Assembly (NCBI GenBank): GCA_023954415.1
Contig: JAMLIB010000011.1
Coordinates: 62,001 to 126,000, forward strand
DNA from: Trueperaceae bacterium
GTDB lineage: Bacteria > Deinococcota > Deinococci > Deinococcales > Trueperaceae
Reading direction: 5' to 3'
Length of the DNA: 64,000 nucleotides
This document shows positions 63,720 to 64,000 of the stretch, in pieces; position 1 is the stretch's first letter; every line of letters starts with the position of its first letter. A model generated the notes under the pieces. That model had not been told where the DNA came from. It worked only from the letters and a program-made list of their open reading frames with translations, and ran no database searches. Made by a program: the position numbers and the translations under genes.

Positions 63720-64000
63720 GCTCGACCCCCAGCCGCCTCGCGGCCAGCACGACGTTCACCAGGCTGAGGCCCATGACGTTCGGGTAGCAGCCCCTCAGCC
63801 CCTCGATCAGCGCGGCGCCCCTGCCCTGGATGGCGTAGCCGCCGGCCTTGTCGAGCCCTTCGCCCGTGGCGCAGTACCGGGCGATCTCGCCGTCGGAGAG
63901 GGGCCTGAAGACCACGGCGCTATGCACCACGACCGTCTCGAGCTCGCCGCGGTACGCGAGCGCGTGGCCGGTGAACACGTCGTGCTCCCGACCGGCGAGC
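63712..64000 (-). CDS. maf: Maf-family nucleotide pyrophosphatase (5' end outside window)
   Basis: Only the last ~96 codons are present; the coding sequence continues past the window edge. Conserved Maf pieces: LAGREHDVFTGHAL (substrate-binding loop), VVFRPLSDGEIARYCATGEGLDKAGGYAIQGRGAALIEGLRGCYPNVMGLSL, including the catalytic D-K-A-G motif. Maf hydrolyses dTTP/UTP or modified nucleotides and has been linked to septum control. It precedes mreC on the same strand with an 8-nt overlap. Confidence 0.9.
   Translation of the reverse strand, partial: LAGREHDVFTGHALAYRGELETVVVHSAVVFRPLSDGEIARYCATGEGLDKAGGYAIQGRGAALIEGLRGCYPNVMGLSLVNVVLAARRLGVELV

Overview
This is a high-GC, gene-dense bacterial chromosome segment. 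It has no mobile elements, no CRISPR array and no obviously foreign DNA. Several features together point to Deinococcota, most likely a Truepera-like lineage: a DdrA/Rad52-like protein, two c-di-GMP-II riboswitches, an ornithine carbamoyltransferase ending of the Thermus type, a B12-dependent ribonucleotide reductase, many GTG/TTG starts, and many genes whose TAnnnT promoter hexamer lies only 6-7 nt before the start codon (leaderless transcripts). The assignment comes from gene content alone.

Layout. 1-2.4 kb: purine genes on the minus strand (purB, then purC fused in frame to purS). 2.6-8.4 kb: gyrA, a nucleoside hydrolase, an ftsE without ftsX, a metallophosphoesterase and a DdrA-like protein. 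8.5-12.1 kb: a large unrecognised membrane protein and an EamA transporter. 12.1-16.2 kb: arginine cluster 1 (argG, GNAT, argH, argA-like) behind a 255-nt leader. 16.3-20.6 kb: asparaginase, VanZ-like, proC, a secreted protein, tgt. 20.6-29.7 kb: the most unusual part. A 38-bp perfect palindrome and two tandem c-di-GMP-II riboswitches precede two tandem GH26-like lipoproteins and a PQQ-type sugar dehydrogenase. Convergent to these is a 927-residue membrane glycosyltransferase fused to a lytic-transglycosylase-like domain, followed by a 3D-domain protein and a LolC/FtsX-type permease. 29.7-37.1 kb: recX, a beta-propeller lipoprotein, tRNA-Pro, a queuosine-precursor (VUT) transporter, a MaoC protein, an amidase, tRNA-Asn, mazG and small proteins. 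37.2-44.1 kb: nrdJ, purH and a SurA/PpiD-like chaperone. 44.3-49.4 kb: tRNA-Arg, crcB, a GerMN protein, malic enzyme and a TPR protein. 49.7-53.2 kb: the translation operon ffh-rpsP-khpA-rimM-trmD. 53.2-58.5 kb: an OmpH-like protein, prepilin peptidase and arginine cluster 2 (argF, argC, argJ). 58.6-64 kb: lpd, leuS with a regulated-looking leader, mreC and the start of maf.

How the parts work together. The two arginine clusters supply most of the pathway: an ArgA-like acetyltransferase primes it, ArgJ recycles acetyl groups, and ArgC, ArgF, ArgG and ArgH do later steps; argB and argD are not in the window. The 20.6-28.5 kb block reads as a c-di-GMP-responsive envelope glycan module: a predicted processive glycan synthase with a periplasmic lytic domain, near lipoprotein glycosidases whose mRNA carries two c-di-GMP sensors. 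Only the lipoprotein gene is directly downstream of the riboswitches; the functional link to the synthase is inferred from proximity and family knowledge.
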